Below, piece by piece: positions 11,401 to 21,904 of a DNA stretch of 64,000 nucleotides. Origin of the DNA: Diadema setosum (lineage: Eukaryota; Echinodermata; Echinoidea; Diadematoida; Diadematidae); contig CM067070.1 of NCBI GenBank assembly GCA_033980235.1, forward strand, positions 22,218,199 through 22,282,198, written 5' to 3'. A program made the position numbers and the translations under genes. The stretch's first letter is position 1. Each line of letters begins with the position of its first letter. Under the pieces are notes generated by a model, which searched no databases, had not been told where the DNA came from, and worked only from the letters and a program-made list of their open reading frames with translations.

Positions 11401-14400
11401 TAGTTTCTAATATGGCGTATCGTGTTCCGAAGTGCATATTTATCTTTATGTATTATACAAATTTACTCAAGTAACTGTAATAAATCTTAGTTGATCTTTT
11501 CCAATAAACAACATTTTGTTTAATTAACCGTATAAAATTGAGTATGAATGCTTATAGTCATTCTCGCTTTGTAAAATTGCAGCGACGGTAAAAGAAAGTA
11601 CAAACAATAACATGCTGACAAAAGTGCATAATGGACTGCCGTTTGAGCGATATTTTTTTCTTTGGTGACTTCGCGTGAGGGCAAGATTTACAATCCGCAC
11701 ATTCCATCTTTTGATTTTTCCTTAACTCACGCAACTCATCCTTGTTCCCATGATTCCATATATCACATTATATAACGCCCGAAGAGATCCTTGTCATTTG
11801 ATTGGTTGTTTGACATTGATCATTCGGCCCATTTCACTATGACGTCATCATCCGTGCAATTGTGGCTCAATGTCATAATTTTGAATGCAGTTGTTATTCG
11901 CCACCGTATCTGTCTGAGAATTTTTTCTTCGCGTTTTCATCATGTGGCCATATTAACAACACTGCAATGAGTTTCTGAAAAAATAACACCAAAAGGAGGC
12001 AACTTGCTTTCAAATGTGACAATGCGGGGGTCCGTTTCAAGAATTCATTACATAAAAGTCGTCACACAAAAGTGCTCGTATGTAGCTATGTAGCTATGAG
12101 AGACTTTCAGAGAGAATTAAAATTCTTTTCATGAATCTCTCATAAGTGCGTCTCATGATCAAAAAGTCTCTCAGAAAACTTTCATGAAACGGACGCCTGG
12201 GCTTATAATCACCACTAACAAATCCGTGGATCTTTCTTAAGACAGATACTAATGAACGGTCTCATAGCATGATTCAATGGGTGTCAGTTTGTGGGATAAT
12301 ATTACTTTCAGAGATATCAAAGGTATTCATTGTTCTCCACAGAAAAAAAAAATACTCCTTGTAATACTCTATCCAAATCGCTTAATCTTGCACTTGCTGT
12401 CGATCAATACCATTACATGTCATGAATCATGGCTTTTGCGCTATTTGATCAAAATTTGACATCTGAATAATTCCGTCTAGATATCAAATGGGGCATATTA
12501 TATTAATCTATATTTCAACAACAATGTGTTTGATCCTAGCATATAACAAACATCTAGTATTTAGGGTCTTGCAAAGGTACTGCCAATGGAAAACGAAGTC
12601 AAAATTCTGGTTGTGAGAAGTAATCACAATATTAAAACAAAATGCAAAAGTTTACAACACTTAAACGCCGAAAAAATGATAACGGTCAAAACGTCCCACG
12701 CATTATTGATATTCCTGTCTCGCCAGACTATGGTTATTTTTACATTTCTGGTTTGCCAAGAATCGCATTGGTTATTCGTATGTTTACATATATCTCAGTC
12801 ATCTAAGCATGCAGTTCTCATTTTAACACTGGTCTCTTGAACTTCTAAACACTTCTAGCGAACAGACTTAATAGTGATGTCCACCTGCTGAGCGGAGCGA
12901 CAGAACGCGTCCCATTGCTCTATCGTTGGCGACCCAATTACCTTCCCATCCACTGGTGCAAACCAAAGAACGGCGACGGGGTTCCGGGTGGACGGCTTGA
13001 CCATTTCGGCTGCGACGATCCAACCAAGGCGAAGGGCAATTTTGAGATAGTGGAAAAGCGGTATCTACAGGCAACGAACGTCACATCCAAGCACGCAGGA
13101 TCGTATAAATTTGTCATCAAGAGGAATGATTCTGATCAGCAAACTCAAATGATCTTTAGATTTGAAGTTGATGGTAAGCACTCATGGTTTCTATTCTCTG
13201 ACTATCATGTTTGGATGATTTGTGTCCTTTTTACGTAATTTTATTCCTTCTGTTTGTCTATTCTGCCTGCATCTATATCTCTTTCATATTTAAGTTGGCT
13301 AATGTGCAGAGTGTAGACAACAACAAAAAACACGTCAGTGAAATCCATATTGAATATCGAACAAATAAATGCAGCTTATGAGGCTCATTGTCCTATTTTC
13401 CCCATGAAGATCTAACGTTGACCAAACCAAAGTATTTAAATGAGGTGATGATATTGTGATCAATCAAGTCTCTCATTTTTCGACTTATTAAATGCTCCCT
13501 ATCTTTCATATTACTTCGTTTGAGATGTAAAGATCGTTTCTATACTAAAAATGTTTGAAACTGTTACTCATACTGAGCACATTTTATTCTTTTAAATTGT
13601 AAGTGTGCTAAATGTGTGCGTGATTTGTTGGTGTCAGATGTTATGCATTTCATTAAACAATAACATAAGGATCATATTAGGCCGTAGCTTTCTCACATTT
13701 GTCAATGATAATAGTCTCAGGTTCTTCTAAACACTTCTAGCAAAAGTTGATAGCGACGTCCACCTGCTGAGCGGGGCGACAGAACGCGTCCAGTTGCTCC
13801 ATCGTTGGCGATCCAATTACCTTCCCATCCAGTGGTGCAAGCTGACCAACGGCGACGGGGTTCTGGGCGGACAGCTTGACCACTTCGGCTGCGATGATCC
13901 CACCGAGACAAAGGGCAATTTAGAGATAGTGGATAAGCTGTATCTACAGGTGACGAATGTCACCCCCGACCACGCTGGATCGTATAAATTCGTCATCAGG
14001 AGAAATGATTCTTATCAGCAAACAGATTTGGTCGTCAAATTCGAAGTGGATTGTGAGCACTTTTTTTTTTTTTGTTCGCCCTCGCTTACTTCTTTTGATT
14101 GGTTGATAAGAGTGGGCGTTTTTTTTTTTCTTTGCATTATGTTGTTTATGTTTGCCCATTCTCCCTGCGCCTACAATAAATATCTACTCCGCCATTAAAG
14201 GTACTGTTTACCATTGGGAGCAGTGACTTAACAGTCTTTTGAGATATCACATTTCAGTGGCGGATCCAGAGGGGGGCGCAAGAGGTGCACGCACCCCCCC
14301 CCCCTTTATTTATCGTTAAAAACAAAAGAAATAAAAAGAAAAAAATGAAATGAAACCCGGATGTGGCACCAGAAATATTAGTTGCGCCCCCCCCCCCCCT

Positions 14401-15515
14401 TTACAGAATTCCCTGCATTTGATGCATATGCGTAGGTCAGTTGTATCATAGAACAGCCTACCATACAAGAATTTGGCAATAAAGTCTAAAATATAAGCCT
14501 CAGTATGGGATGCTCATGAAATCAGAATTTTCGGATCATATCGAAAGAGTAAGCAGTTGCTTACATCCAATAATGTGTCACAAGTCAGAACAATAAGTAC
14601 CACCAAGTGACTTCAATTAGGCTCCCCCAATAAACAAAAAATACAATTAAATCCCTCAATTCTTCATGCGGTATTATCTTAACGGTACTTAATGTTGGAT
14701 GGAGGAAGCAAGATTTATGCATTTCTGTCCAAGTGCAACTTATCTGGACAGAGTCAAAGTCCGAGTAACAGGAAAATGCAATTGTAATTTACGCATTTGA
14801 TAGTCTGAAAATTTCACGATATGTTAGTGTACTCGAAAATAGATTATAAAGTCCAATATGTACATAATCAACATTCTTCAAGCCGTTAAGGGTTATCATC
14901 TACAATCAGTTCCATTTAGAAATGTCGAGGTCTATTGTATGGGTTTATAATCAAGTTGTTTCATGTGATTGTTTAACTTGAAGCAAACAGTGCGAGCCCG
15001 AGAGTCTATTTACTGACGGGAGCCAAGGAACTCATTACCTGTGCAAATCCTTGGGAAAATGGACATTTGCAAGTCACATGGTATAGGATTGGCAACAATG
15101 GTACCCATAAAATCAAATCGAAAGTCCAGCGCTGTAACAAAACCTCTCATCCATTCGACTATTGCCTCGACATTGTCAAAGGGAATTTGGTAGTATACAA
15201 CGTCACTCCTACCCACGAGGGATCGTACCAGTGCGTCATAGAGAGGAGATATGTGCCTCAACAGACAGAACTGAAATTCAGTTTTATTGTTAAAGGTGAG
15301 ATGATGAAAATTTAATGCCTCTTGCATGATGTAACATGTTGGTTCTGCACTGTAGCAGTGAGGCAGGGCCAGCGATACTTCATAAAAATGAGTCGTCCGA
15401 CTTTGTGGGGAACAGGGACGTTAATCCGTTTTCAGGATGGAGGAGAAGGGGCATTTTGCTGCCACTTGTCAACCAAACTCGGCCAACAAACAAAACAATG
15501 ATAACAACAATAATG

Positions 15516-15570
<55 letters not shown>

Positions 15571-17028
15571 TAACAATAATACAGGTCTTTACTTTTTCGG
15601 CTGCCACGATTCTCTCCATAATTTGGCTGAATAGGTGTGACAAGCAGAGAAACAAAACACCGTATCTTTCTGCCAAAAGCGTTGTGCAGACCCAGAAGGG
15701 GAATTTAGTCGGTTGATAAATCACGTTATCAAATTTATAATTATGCACATGCACTGACGGGTCCGTATAGAATGCGTACCGAAGACAACAATTTGATTTC
15801 TTCAGTAAATGACGATCATTCGCTTGTTCACTAATGAGATTTAATTAATGTAACATACATTATTGAACACAAAAACTCTTTGCCTACAGTCTGAATTACT
15901 GTTTTCGTATCCTCAATTCTCTTCTGCCCCTTTTGCTCAATGGGTCTTCCTTTTCAAGGAAGAGTCTGTGGCTATTTTTGTGTAACATAGTTATTGTGTG
16001 AACAACTCGTTTATAGGTCGAACGGAAAGTAGTGTGTGTAAAAACAACATTCAACATTGTTTAATATACTTCATAAATAAATTTTACTCCTGGTTACGAT
16101 AGCATTATAACCCGTGCTTTGTCGAACTTTCAATGCAGTGAACGATGTTGAGTCTAACGTCCACCTCCTGAGCGGTACAGCGCAAGTGGTCCCATGTATC
16201 AATGTTTCGAATGTTCAACTGGATGTTCTGTCGGTCAAGTGGTACAGGCTCGGTAATTCAACCTCTGGGAAACGACAAGTAGCCGACTGGGATCCTGGAG
16301 AATCCAGTGTGTTCGTGCGCGGACTCGGAACCGTGAGCAACTCTTCTCTCATGATAAAGAACGTCAATCCTAAACATAGTGGAACATACGAGTGCGTCAT
16401 GAAAAGGCGTAATTCAGCTCAACAAACGGAGGTGACTTTCAATTTCATCGTACAAAAAGGTGAGTGCCATTGCCCGACATGATCTCGAAGTTGGTCAAAA
16501 AGGTAGCTCGGTTTAGCTCTTTCATGAAAGCCATTAGTTTCTTGGCATCAGGAACATACCCGTCTTTCAAAGCGATTCATTACTTGTTTGAGGAACAAAG
16601 ATCATAAGCGCGGTCACAAAACGCAGGGTAGCCTTGGGGTAGCCTCGGGTGTAGAATTTCCCCCTGAGAAGATTGTGTCTGTTAAGAGAAAGTCATGATT
16701 GTGGTCAAGATTCGGTCCCGTCTCTGTTCCTGGTATGTTGCCGGTTTGAGGTCTTCTGACTCTGTAATCCGGCTTATTGTACCTCGTAAACCATTAACTT
16801 CGCTACGCTTTAAAGTTTTACCTTTAGGTATCAAGGTGGATGCATTACATCTCTTCAACGGAGAACAAACAAAAATCAATAATAATTCAGGAGACCGCCA
16901 TCATTGGCAAAGTAGGGCAAGGACTATGTGGCCTCAAAACGAATGAAAATAAATCATTTCAGCAAAAGTCAAATACAGAAATAAAAAATGTACATGTCAT
17001 AATTTGTTCATAATTATAATGTAATGAG

Positions 17029-17060
<32 letters not shown>

Positions 17061-20000
17061 CATTAACTCGTGAATAGCACGTAAGCTTGCTAAAACATCC
17101 ATACAGGTCGCTTAATGTCAAAATGTGGGCTTACCGTTACAGGGCTGATAAAAGCACCAAATTTGGAGAGGTGATCCCCTAGGACCTTCTCATTAATATC
17201 AGAGTAGAGCCCTTTGGAATTTTTTTTTATTTTTGGGGTGAAAATGCTGAATCTCAATGTTTCTTTATATTCATGATAGATATATACCGCATTTGCGTAA
17301 CTAGGGGAATATGACAACATATAACTTAAGATCTGTTGTGAATTCATTTAATTTTCATTGAACTGAAAACATAAACCCAAAGTTGAGACCCTGATCAACA
17401 TCAAAGTATTTGAAACATGGAGTTGGTGGAATTGATTACTGATCAAAATGTAATATGAATATATTATATACCGATCAAATATATGTATACACTTCAAATA
17501 GACAGAAAATAGTTTTTGAAATAAACAGTTTTCCTACTCAGTGGCGGATCCATGCAGGTGGGCGCGCAACAGGCGCGCCCCTTTCTATTTTTTTTTTTTT
17601 TGGTTAAAACAAAAGATATAGAAAAAGAAAAAATGGAGGGGGAGGGCATTCGCCCCCTTTAATTTTGTAAAGGTGCCCCTTCCCCCTTACGGAATTCCTG
17701 GATCCGCCCCTGCTACTCCCATGCTCTGAGACTCTGAGACTCACTTTACACTGAAATTATTTTGCAGTGCAGTAAAATTTATTTGTGGATACAGTGCACT
17801 CCTGTTATAACGAACACGGCAATATTTTTTGTTCCCTTAGAACGAAGTGAGAAATCAGGTCCCAAAACTATCATCTATCTTTCTATACTTTACTGTTCGG
17901 TTATAACGAAATTTCGATATAACGGAAAAAACTGCCGGTCCCGACGACGCTTGTTATAACGGGGGTACATTGTACTGTCTTCTTATGGAAATATTGGACT
18001 CCCGTCATAAATCTAGCAAGCTCTAAATTCCATGAAATTGGATGGTCATCGAATAATCAACTATTACTTAAACCAGAAACAGCCACATTGTAAAGACAGA
18101 CATCTTAGAAACCACTGGTGAGGATGTTAGACTACATTCAGCTACTGCTTTCTTCCTGTGCCACCGACACGTGTCTCAGCAGCCAGTTGGCAACAGAAAA
18201 TTTCCCTTCTGAGATTATGGGTGAGCTTTATCTTTTACCAGGAATTTTACAGATAATTATACCAAATAAGGACAGAAAGATAGACACGATGTCTTGTAAT
18301 AATTATGCTGGCCATAATCTATATTTGTGTTAAAGATGGTTTAAAGTTTCGTGGGCCTACTTTGGCTTAGGGAGGTTTGTTTTGCAGAATGTTTCATTAG
18401 ACTAAAGGAACTAACTGACTAGCATAGTCGCTTTACAAGAAACTGTATAATGTCCTTTTCCAGAGGATTAACTTCATCATGTACATGTGCTTTCTGCTGT
18501 AACATCCCAACGCGACATACGTGTACATACTTAGAGATCAATTTTCACCAGAAAATGTCTTTGCTGCCAAATACATGACACCATCACTCCAATGATGCGA
18601 TGGAATTCAAATGTTTATACAATAAGTGGATTAAATTCCAATACCTTTGCTTTTCAGAATGTGATCCATCATGGTATTTAAATGGGATCGTTGTGTAATT
18701 TGCCATCAAGACACCATTTAAAGTGTCTCTTGAAGAATTCAAGGGCAAGTGGTGACAAGACAGAGGCCTATATACAGTCATTCCTATATAAAGTCATTCC
18801 TGTCCAATGCCGAGCAGTTCTGAGCCATTATTGCTGTTCAAGTTGAACTCAGTTTGGGGAGCGAAGAGACTGTTGAAAGCTTTGTTACACACTCAGCTCA
18901 ATGGCATAAACCTAACTATTTGAAATTCAATAATTCTAAATTGGAGAAGGCAGAGAAGAAGAGAGTTCACACCCCAAATGAAGATCAGAAAAGGCCCACT
19001 AAGCGCACAGCATTAGATGTTCAAAATTGTTTCTTCTGTGAGAAAGGAGCAGAGAGTGGAGGATGTCCTCCATGAAGTGTCAACATTCGACGCTGATAAA
19101 AATATCCGTGACATGATCACAGAGCTCAGTGACACCTTACTAATGGCCAGAATAGTTGGAGGAGATCTCATTGCAATGGAAGCAGAACATCATTGATATC
19201 GTCTTGTCAAGCTCAGAAATAGATATCGCAGTCACACTCCCAAGGCAGGCCAGACGCCAGAAAACATAATGAGAGGGCTCCTATTTTAATGTTGTTTCGT
19301 GATCCTCAAGGAATCCGTGCGCCAAATTTGATGCTTTTATCCGCAAGAACAAGCGGAAACCATTTTTTAAGGGGGGGGGGGGGGGTCACGCCACTTTTTT
19401 CACTAAGCGACCTACTGCATAATATAGAAAGATACACACTGACTACCCGTCCTTCTGGGTCCCGTTTCATAAAAGAAGTTAGGATGTAACTATTGTTAGA
19501 ATAGAAACTTCTCATGGCAATAGCTAACAAGGAAGCCTGATTCTTGTCGTTACATGACAATTACCATTCCTGCAAGAGTTGCTATCACATTAACCTTTTA
19601 TGAAATGGGGCCCTTATCTTGTATTTATTTGTTGCAGAGGATGCCGCTTCTCGAAGGTTGAAGATATTTGTACTTGTTCTGTCTGCACTCACTCCGGTAA
19701 TTCCACCTGTCTTGCGTCTCTGCCAGACCTTCCGGTATACGATATCGTTTTTCGCTTTTTGTTATGCAAGTAAATTATGCTGCTAGTGTAAGGCGTTTCA
19801 ATTTCAAAGGTTACGCTGGCTTGATATTGCCATAGTAAGCAGCCTTCGATCCTTTCATTTCAACCAGGTATAATTTCTCATTAAGTTTTCTCTTTTCTCA
19901 TATTTCTTATTTTCAACTTTTCTTCTTCCACATCTCTGCTGTACAGTCTGCTTCTCTTTTCCTCGTGTCCATACCTACATACATTTTCATCACATGTAAC

Positions 20001-20470
20001 AGCTGGAATCATAGGGCCTGTAGGCAAAGTAGAAATCAGATTACAAAATATTCAAACTTAACCCGTTCCTTACGGGAACCTGGTGGCCTGCGTATTAAGT
20101 ATCTGCATGGGCATTTTAGAGTTCAGTATGGAATGGGTTAATCTGATTTGAATTTCAAAGCTTTACTCAAAAGAGAAGTATTTTTTGATAGCTTATACGA
20201 AAACTAATGAAAGTTGAGCTTAAGGAATACAGGAAGTGAGAACAGTTTCCTATAATATAATTTCCACACATTTTGTGCAGCATCCACCAGGTTTCCGCGT
20301 GCAGTGAGTTAATTTAGTTGTCGTTGAAGTAATTGTTTCAAGAATTGTTTATCAATGTTTATCAAAAGGAAACTAAAAGCCACAAAACTAATGTTCTGGT
20401 TTCTGTTTTGAATGCAGACCTTGCCCCCGACAGTGGCAGTAACAGCAGGACAATAATAATCATTGAATAA
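8428..20470 (+). CDS. Ig-superfamily V-like receptor gene, whole gene model
   Basis: Assembled exons: signal peptide (8,428-8,482), five V-like Ig exons (10,266-10,589; 12,859-13,173; 13,741-14,052; 14,984-15,295; 16,139-16,459), then a tentative membrane exon (19,638-19,769) and last exon (20,418-20,470). All first six exons join in phase 1, the usual arrangement for extracellular Ig cassettes. The domains share a LLSG-like A strand, a WYR or WCK C strand, NVTPxHxGSY near the F strand and QQTExxFxFIV at the end. The product should be a secreted or membrane surface protein with many N-glycosylation sites. A lone Ig exon of the same family lies on the minus strand at 34.5 kb. The ligand is unknown. 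A pattern-recognition or adhesion role is possible but is inference only. Confidence 0.7.
10266..10589 (+). CDS. Ig V-like domain 1 exon
   Basis: The acceptor is CTTCTACAG and the donor is GTAAGT, in phase 1 at both ends (324 nt). The domain has the B-strand cysteine in REIIPC, the core tryptophan in VTQWYRTDE, and the F-strand cysteine in SGRFACVV, so the canonical Ig disulfide is intact. N-glycosylation sites are NVT and NHS. It is the most diverged of the five domains, lacking the QQTE ending. Confidence 0.85.
11061..11307. mobile_element. 247-bp MITE, copy 1
   Basis: Near-perfect terminal inverted repeats read GAAGAGTTTGTTTGCAAAAA from both ends, continuing into CCGAYAAGTCCAT. A copy of the same length lies at 26,625-26,871. 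It sits in the intron between Ig exons 1 and 2. No ORF of its own. Confidence 0.85.
12024..12198. mobile_element. Probable small MITE with GGTCCGTTTCA ends
   Basis: The left end reads GGGGGTCCGTTTCAAGAA and the right end reads CTTTCATGAAACGGACGCC, its inverted counterpart. A repeated GAGAGACTTTCAGAGAG stretch lies between. The family is not recognised. Confidence 0.5.
12859..13173 (+). CDS. Ig V-like domain 2 exon, non-canonical cysteines
   Basis: The exon is phase 1-1 (315 nt), with acceptor CACTTCTAG and donor GTAAGC. It has the family's DVHLLSGATERV start and QQTQMIFRFEVD end. The B-strand cysteine is replaced (VPLL) and the F-strand cysteine is replaced (GSYKFVIK). Two other cysteines appear: WC in place of WY (PIHWCKPKNG) and HFGCDDP in the following C'/C''-like region. 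N-sites are NVT and NDS. It is a close duplicate of the next exon. The reading frame is intact, so this is not simple decay. Confidence 0.8.
13741..14052 (+). CDS. Ig V-like domain 3 exon, non-canonical cysteines
   Basis: This is a recent duplicate of domain 2 with the same TTCTAAACACTTCTAG acceptor context, phase 1-1, 312 nt, donor GTGAGC. It carries the same cysteine pattern: no B-strand C (VQLL), no F-strand C (GSYKFVIR), but PIQWCKLTNG and HFGCDDP. N-sites are NVT and NDS. Conservation of the odd pattern in both copies argues that it is functional or at least inherited from the ancestor. Confidence 0.8.
14255..14415. mobile_element. GGCGGATCC-type MITE with eroded right end
   Basis: It starts CAGTGGCGGATCCAGAGG and has the internal C tracts and AAAAACAAAAGAAATAAAAA stretch seen in the copy at 17,539. 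The right end reads CAGAATTCCCTG only. It lies in the intron after Ig exon 3. Confidence 0.65.
14984..15295 (+). CDS. Ig V-like domain 4 exon, with two extra cysteines
   Basis: Phase 1-1, 312 nt, acceptor AACTTGAAG, donor GTGAGA. Canonical residues are present: KELITC (B strand), QVTWYRIG (C strand), GSYQCVIE (F strand). Two further cysteines, VQRCNK and DYCLDI, lie between the C and D strands. The second aligns with the HFGC cysteine of domains 2 and 3. N-sites are NGT, NKT and NVT. The exon ends QQTELKFSFIVK. An acceptor after AAACAG is also possible but would change the phase. Confidence 0.82.
15511..15569. repeat. (TAA)n microsatellite
   Basis: A near-pure TAA run in the intron between Ig exons 4 and 5. 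The poly-N and poly-I reading frames across it are artefacts of the repeat. Confidence 0.95.
16139..16459 (+). CDS. Ig V-like domain 5 exon
   Basis: Phase 1-1, 321 nt, acceptor CAATGCAG, donor GTGAGT. Canonical V-like pattern: NVHLLSGTAQVVPC, SVKWYRLGNS, SSLMIKNVNPKHSGTYEC, then QQTEVTFNFIVQK. N-sites are NVS, NST and NSS. It is close to the lone minus-strand Ig exon at 34.5 kb (NEVHILSGIAEVIPC, SLRIKNVIPNH). Confidence 0.87.
16460..17538 (+). other. Intronic or intergenic stretch after Ig exon 5
   Basis: No domain or splice-flanked exon is recognised. A (TG)n run lies at about 17,031-17,060. Confidence 0.45.
17539..17712. mobile_element. 174-bp GGCGGATCC-type MITE with 5-bp target duplication
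   Basis: The ends are CAGTGGCGGATCCA and TGGATCCGCCCCTG, flanked on both sides by CTACT (17,534-17,538 and 17,713-17,717). The interior is GC-rich stems around a T/A tract. The 5-bp duplication and CAG ends would fit a hAT-like superfamily, but that assignment is tentative. Confidence 0.78.
17791..17978. mobile_element. pogo/Tigger-like MITE
   Basis: The left end ACAGTGCACTCCTGTTATAA and the right end TTATAACGGGGGTACATTGT, followed by ACTGT, form imperfect inverted repeats. TTATAACGAA-type motifs inside resemble pogo/Tigger termini. Non-coding. Family by resemblance only. Confidence 0.55.
18854..19260 (+). pseudogene. Decayed copy of an uncharacterised transposon-associated protein
   Basis: The first frame reads SEETVESFVTHSAQWHKPNY, then LKFNNSKLEKAEKKRV and DVQNCFFCEKGAE. 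After a frameshift near 19,045 a second frame gives VLHEVSTFDADKNIRD, LSDTLLMARIVGGDLIAMEA and EHH, with a stop where a cysteine would be expected. These blocks resemble the repetitive invertebrate and fish protein family with CxxC, LHxAST, LLAKLSAGDLIA and KYHxxCL motifs. I recall that family only as uncharacterised. The frameshift and stop mark it as dead. Confidence 0.55.
19457..19613. mobile_element. GGGCCC..TTTCATAAA-type MITE
   Basis: The left end GGGTCCCGTTTCATAAAAG and the right end CTTTTATGAAATGGGGCCC are inverted repeats about 155 bp apart. The same end type occurs at 57,295-58,457. Confidence 0.7.
19638..19769 (+). CDS. Possible transmembrane exon of the plus-strand Ig gene
   Basis: The acceptor TTTATTTGTTGCAG is good. 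The phase-1 frame gives EDAASRRLK, then a hydrophobic run IFVLVLSALTPVIPPVLRL. A GTAAAT donor at 19,770 keeps phase 1; an alternative GTAATT donor after 19,696 would be phase 0. A proline-rich helix is unusual for a membrane anchor and the charge placement is not decisive. The minus-strand relative has its membrane exon in the equivalent position. Treat as tentative. Confidence 0.3.
20418..20470 (+). CDS. Possible last coding exon of the plus-strand Ig gene
   Basis: After acceptor TTTGAATGCAG the phase-1 frame reads LAPDSGSNSRTIIIIE and stops at 20,470. An AATAAA follows at 20,683-20,688, with a genomic A run at 20,702-20,718. It is compatible in phase with the 19,638 exon, but both are short and unproven. 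Confidence 0.25.
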
Positions 20471-20682
20471 TATTCGGAAATTATTCAAGCACGGATGGCA
20501 ACTGTCTTCTTCGACCGATATGGGAAACATGACTAGAAAACGGTTTGGACTACCAGATGACTACGGAAGAAGAGCAGAGTCCAGACAACTGTAAATCTCG
20601 AATGTATATTAAGTATTTTTTTGTTGTTTTGTAATGGTTGAATATTTTCCGCATCAGACTTTCGTGCAGGATGAAATTTGAA

Positions 20683-20688
20683 AATAAA
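20683..20688 (+). terminator. Candidate polyadenylation signal AATAAA
   Basis: AATAAA lies 14 bases before a 17-base genomic A run. It could serve the plus-strand Ig gene. The encoded A run could instead mark the end of a retroposed sequence. Confidence 0.35.
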
Positions 20689-20782
20689 TGATCCTCTCGA
20701 CAAAAAAAAAAAAAAAAATTGTAATGGTGCCAAGATATATTCATACGCCTATATTTAAAACACAGGGAGATCTGTTATATTG

Positions 20783-21625
20783 CTTGTTTGTTTGTTTGTT
20801 TGTTTGTTCATTTCCATCTGAGAAGATGATTGGATAGCCCATATTCAGCTGCGTTAAGCTGGTCTTGCATGGAGTCCAGTTGGATATGAGGTGGGGACCA
20901 CTTCACCGGGTTAAACACCCTGCTCTTGGCTATGAATGAATGAAGCGGATCTTTTACGTGCATGAGTTGTTACTCTCTCATATCACCGGACCTCCATGTC
21001 CTATCCGAGGGACAGAGTGTTTTGCCTCTTGCTAGAGGGGACGGTATGCTTACACAATATGTCCTCTGCATTGGCAAAAGAATGAGAAGATTAAGAATTT
21101 TTTGACACACTTACGGAAGCTTTATACCTGCCTGATTTCAATAGATAGTACCTTTATCCGTATTAAGCTCACGAAAATGCTTATTATAGTATACGGAGAT
21201 GCTCAGCAAGCATCTTCCTATTTACCTGGAAATTTACACGTTTAGTCCACTTGGCGTAAACTGGACCAGCGAAACGGCTGCGATACCCGAAATCAAAGAA
21301 GTCCCAAATAAAGGTGGACCCAATCCTCCTTTAGGACCATTCCTGTTTTACTTTGCCCCTCAGATACCTCAGTTGCACCAAAACCGATTGCCTATCCCTC
21401 GGATAGGACATAAAATGGAGGTCCCGTGTATGAGAGAGTAACAACTCATGCATGTAAAAGATCCTGCTTCATTCATTCATCGCAAAGAGCAAAGTGTTTA
21501 ACCCAGCGAGGTGGCCCCACCTCACATCCAACTGGGCCCCAAGGAAGACCAGCTTAACGTAGCTGAATATGGACTATCCAGCCATCTTTTCAGATGGAAA
21601 TAAACAAACAAACAAACAAACAAGA
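20783..21625. mobile_element. Foldback element with arms of about 250 bp
   Basis: The left arm (20,783-21,040), starting with (TTTG)n then CATTTCCATCTGAGAAGATG, is repeated in inverted orientation at 21,370-21,625, which ends in GATGGAAATAAACAAACAAA. Both arms share CATATTCAGCT, GTTAAGCTGGTCTT, GTTGGATRTGAGGTGGGG and CATGAGTTGTTACTCTCTCA. A spacer of about 330 bp separates them. No transposase is visible. Confidence 0.8.
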
Positions 21626-21841
21626 CAAACAAACCCGAAACTCCTCCCAGAACCGCAAGCTCTTTAACACCCCGGGGTTTTTTTTTTTTTCTCGCAAAGG
21701 TAAGTATGGTTTCTTACGTATCATTCACAACGAACAAGAAGGTGAGATTATGCAAGGAGAACAGCATTACTTTGTGTATGTGTATAGTGGTGAGCAAACT
21801 GACTCTTATAAAATTTTAACAGCTCTGAATCAATGTTTATG

Positions 21842-21845
<4 letters not shown>

Positions 21846-21878
<33 letters not shown>
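21846..21878. repeat. (TA)n microsatellite
   Basis: Pure TA run between two foldback elements. Confidence 0.95.
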
Positions 21879-21881
<3 letters not shown>

Positions 21882-21904
21882 GAGGTTATGAAGAGGACTA
21901 TATT

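Noticed and set aside
15437..15754. Poly-asparagine/poly-isoleucine frames and a hydrophobic segment (VFTFSAATILSIIW)
   Set aside because: They read through a (TAA)n microsatellite. The hydrophobic segment has no acceptor in the phase needed to follow Ig exon 4.
18118..18333. Possible signal or extra exon (MRMLDYIQLLLSSC)
   Set aside because: Its possible splice sites do not give matching phases with the neighbouring Ig exons, and no domain is visible.
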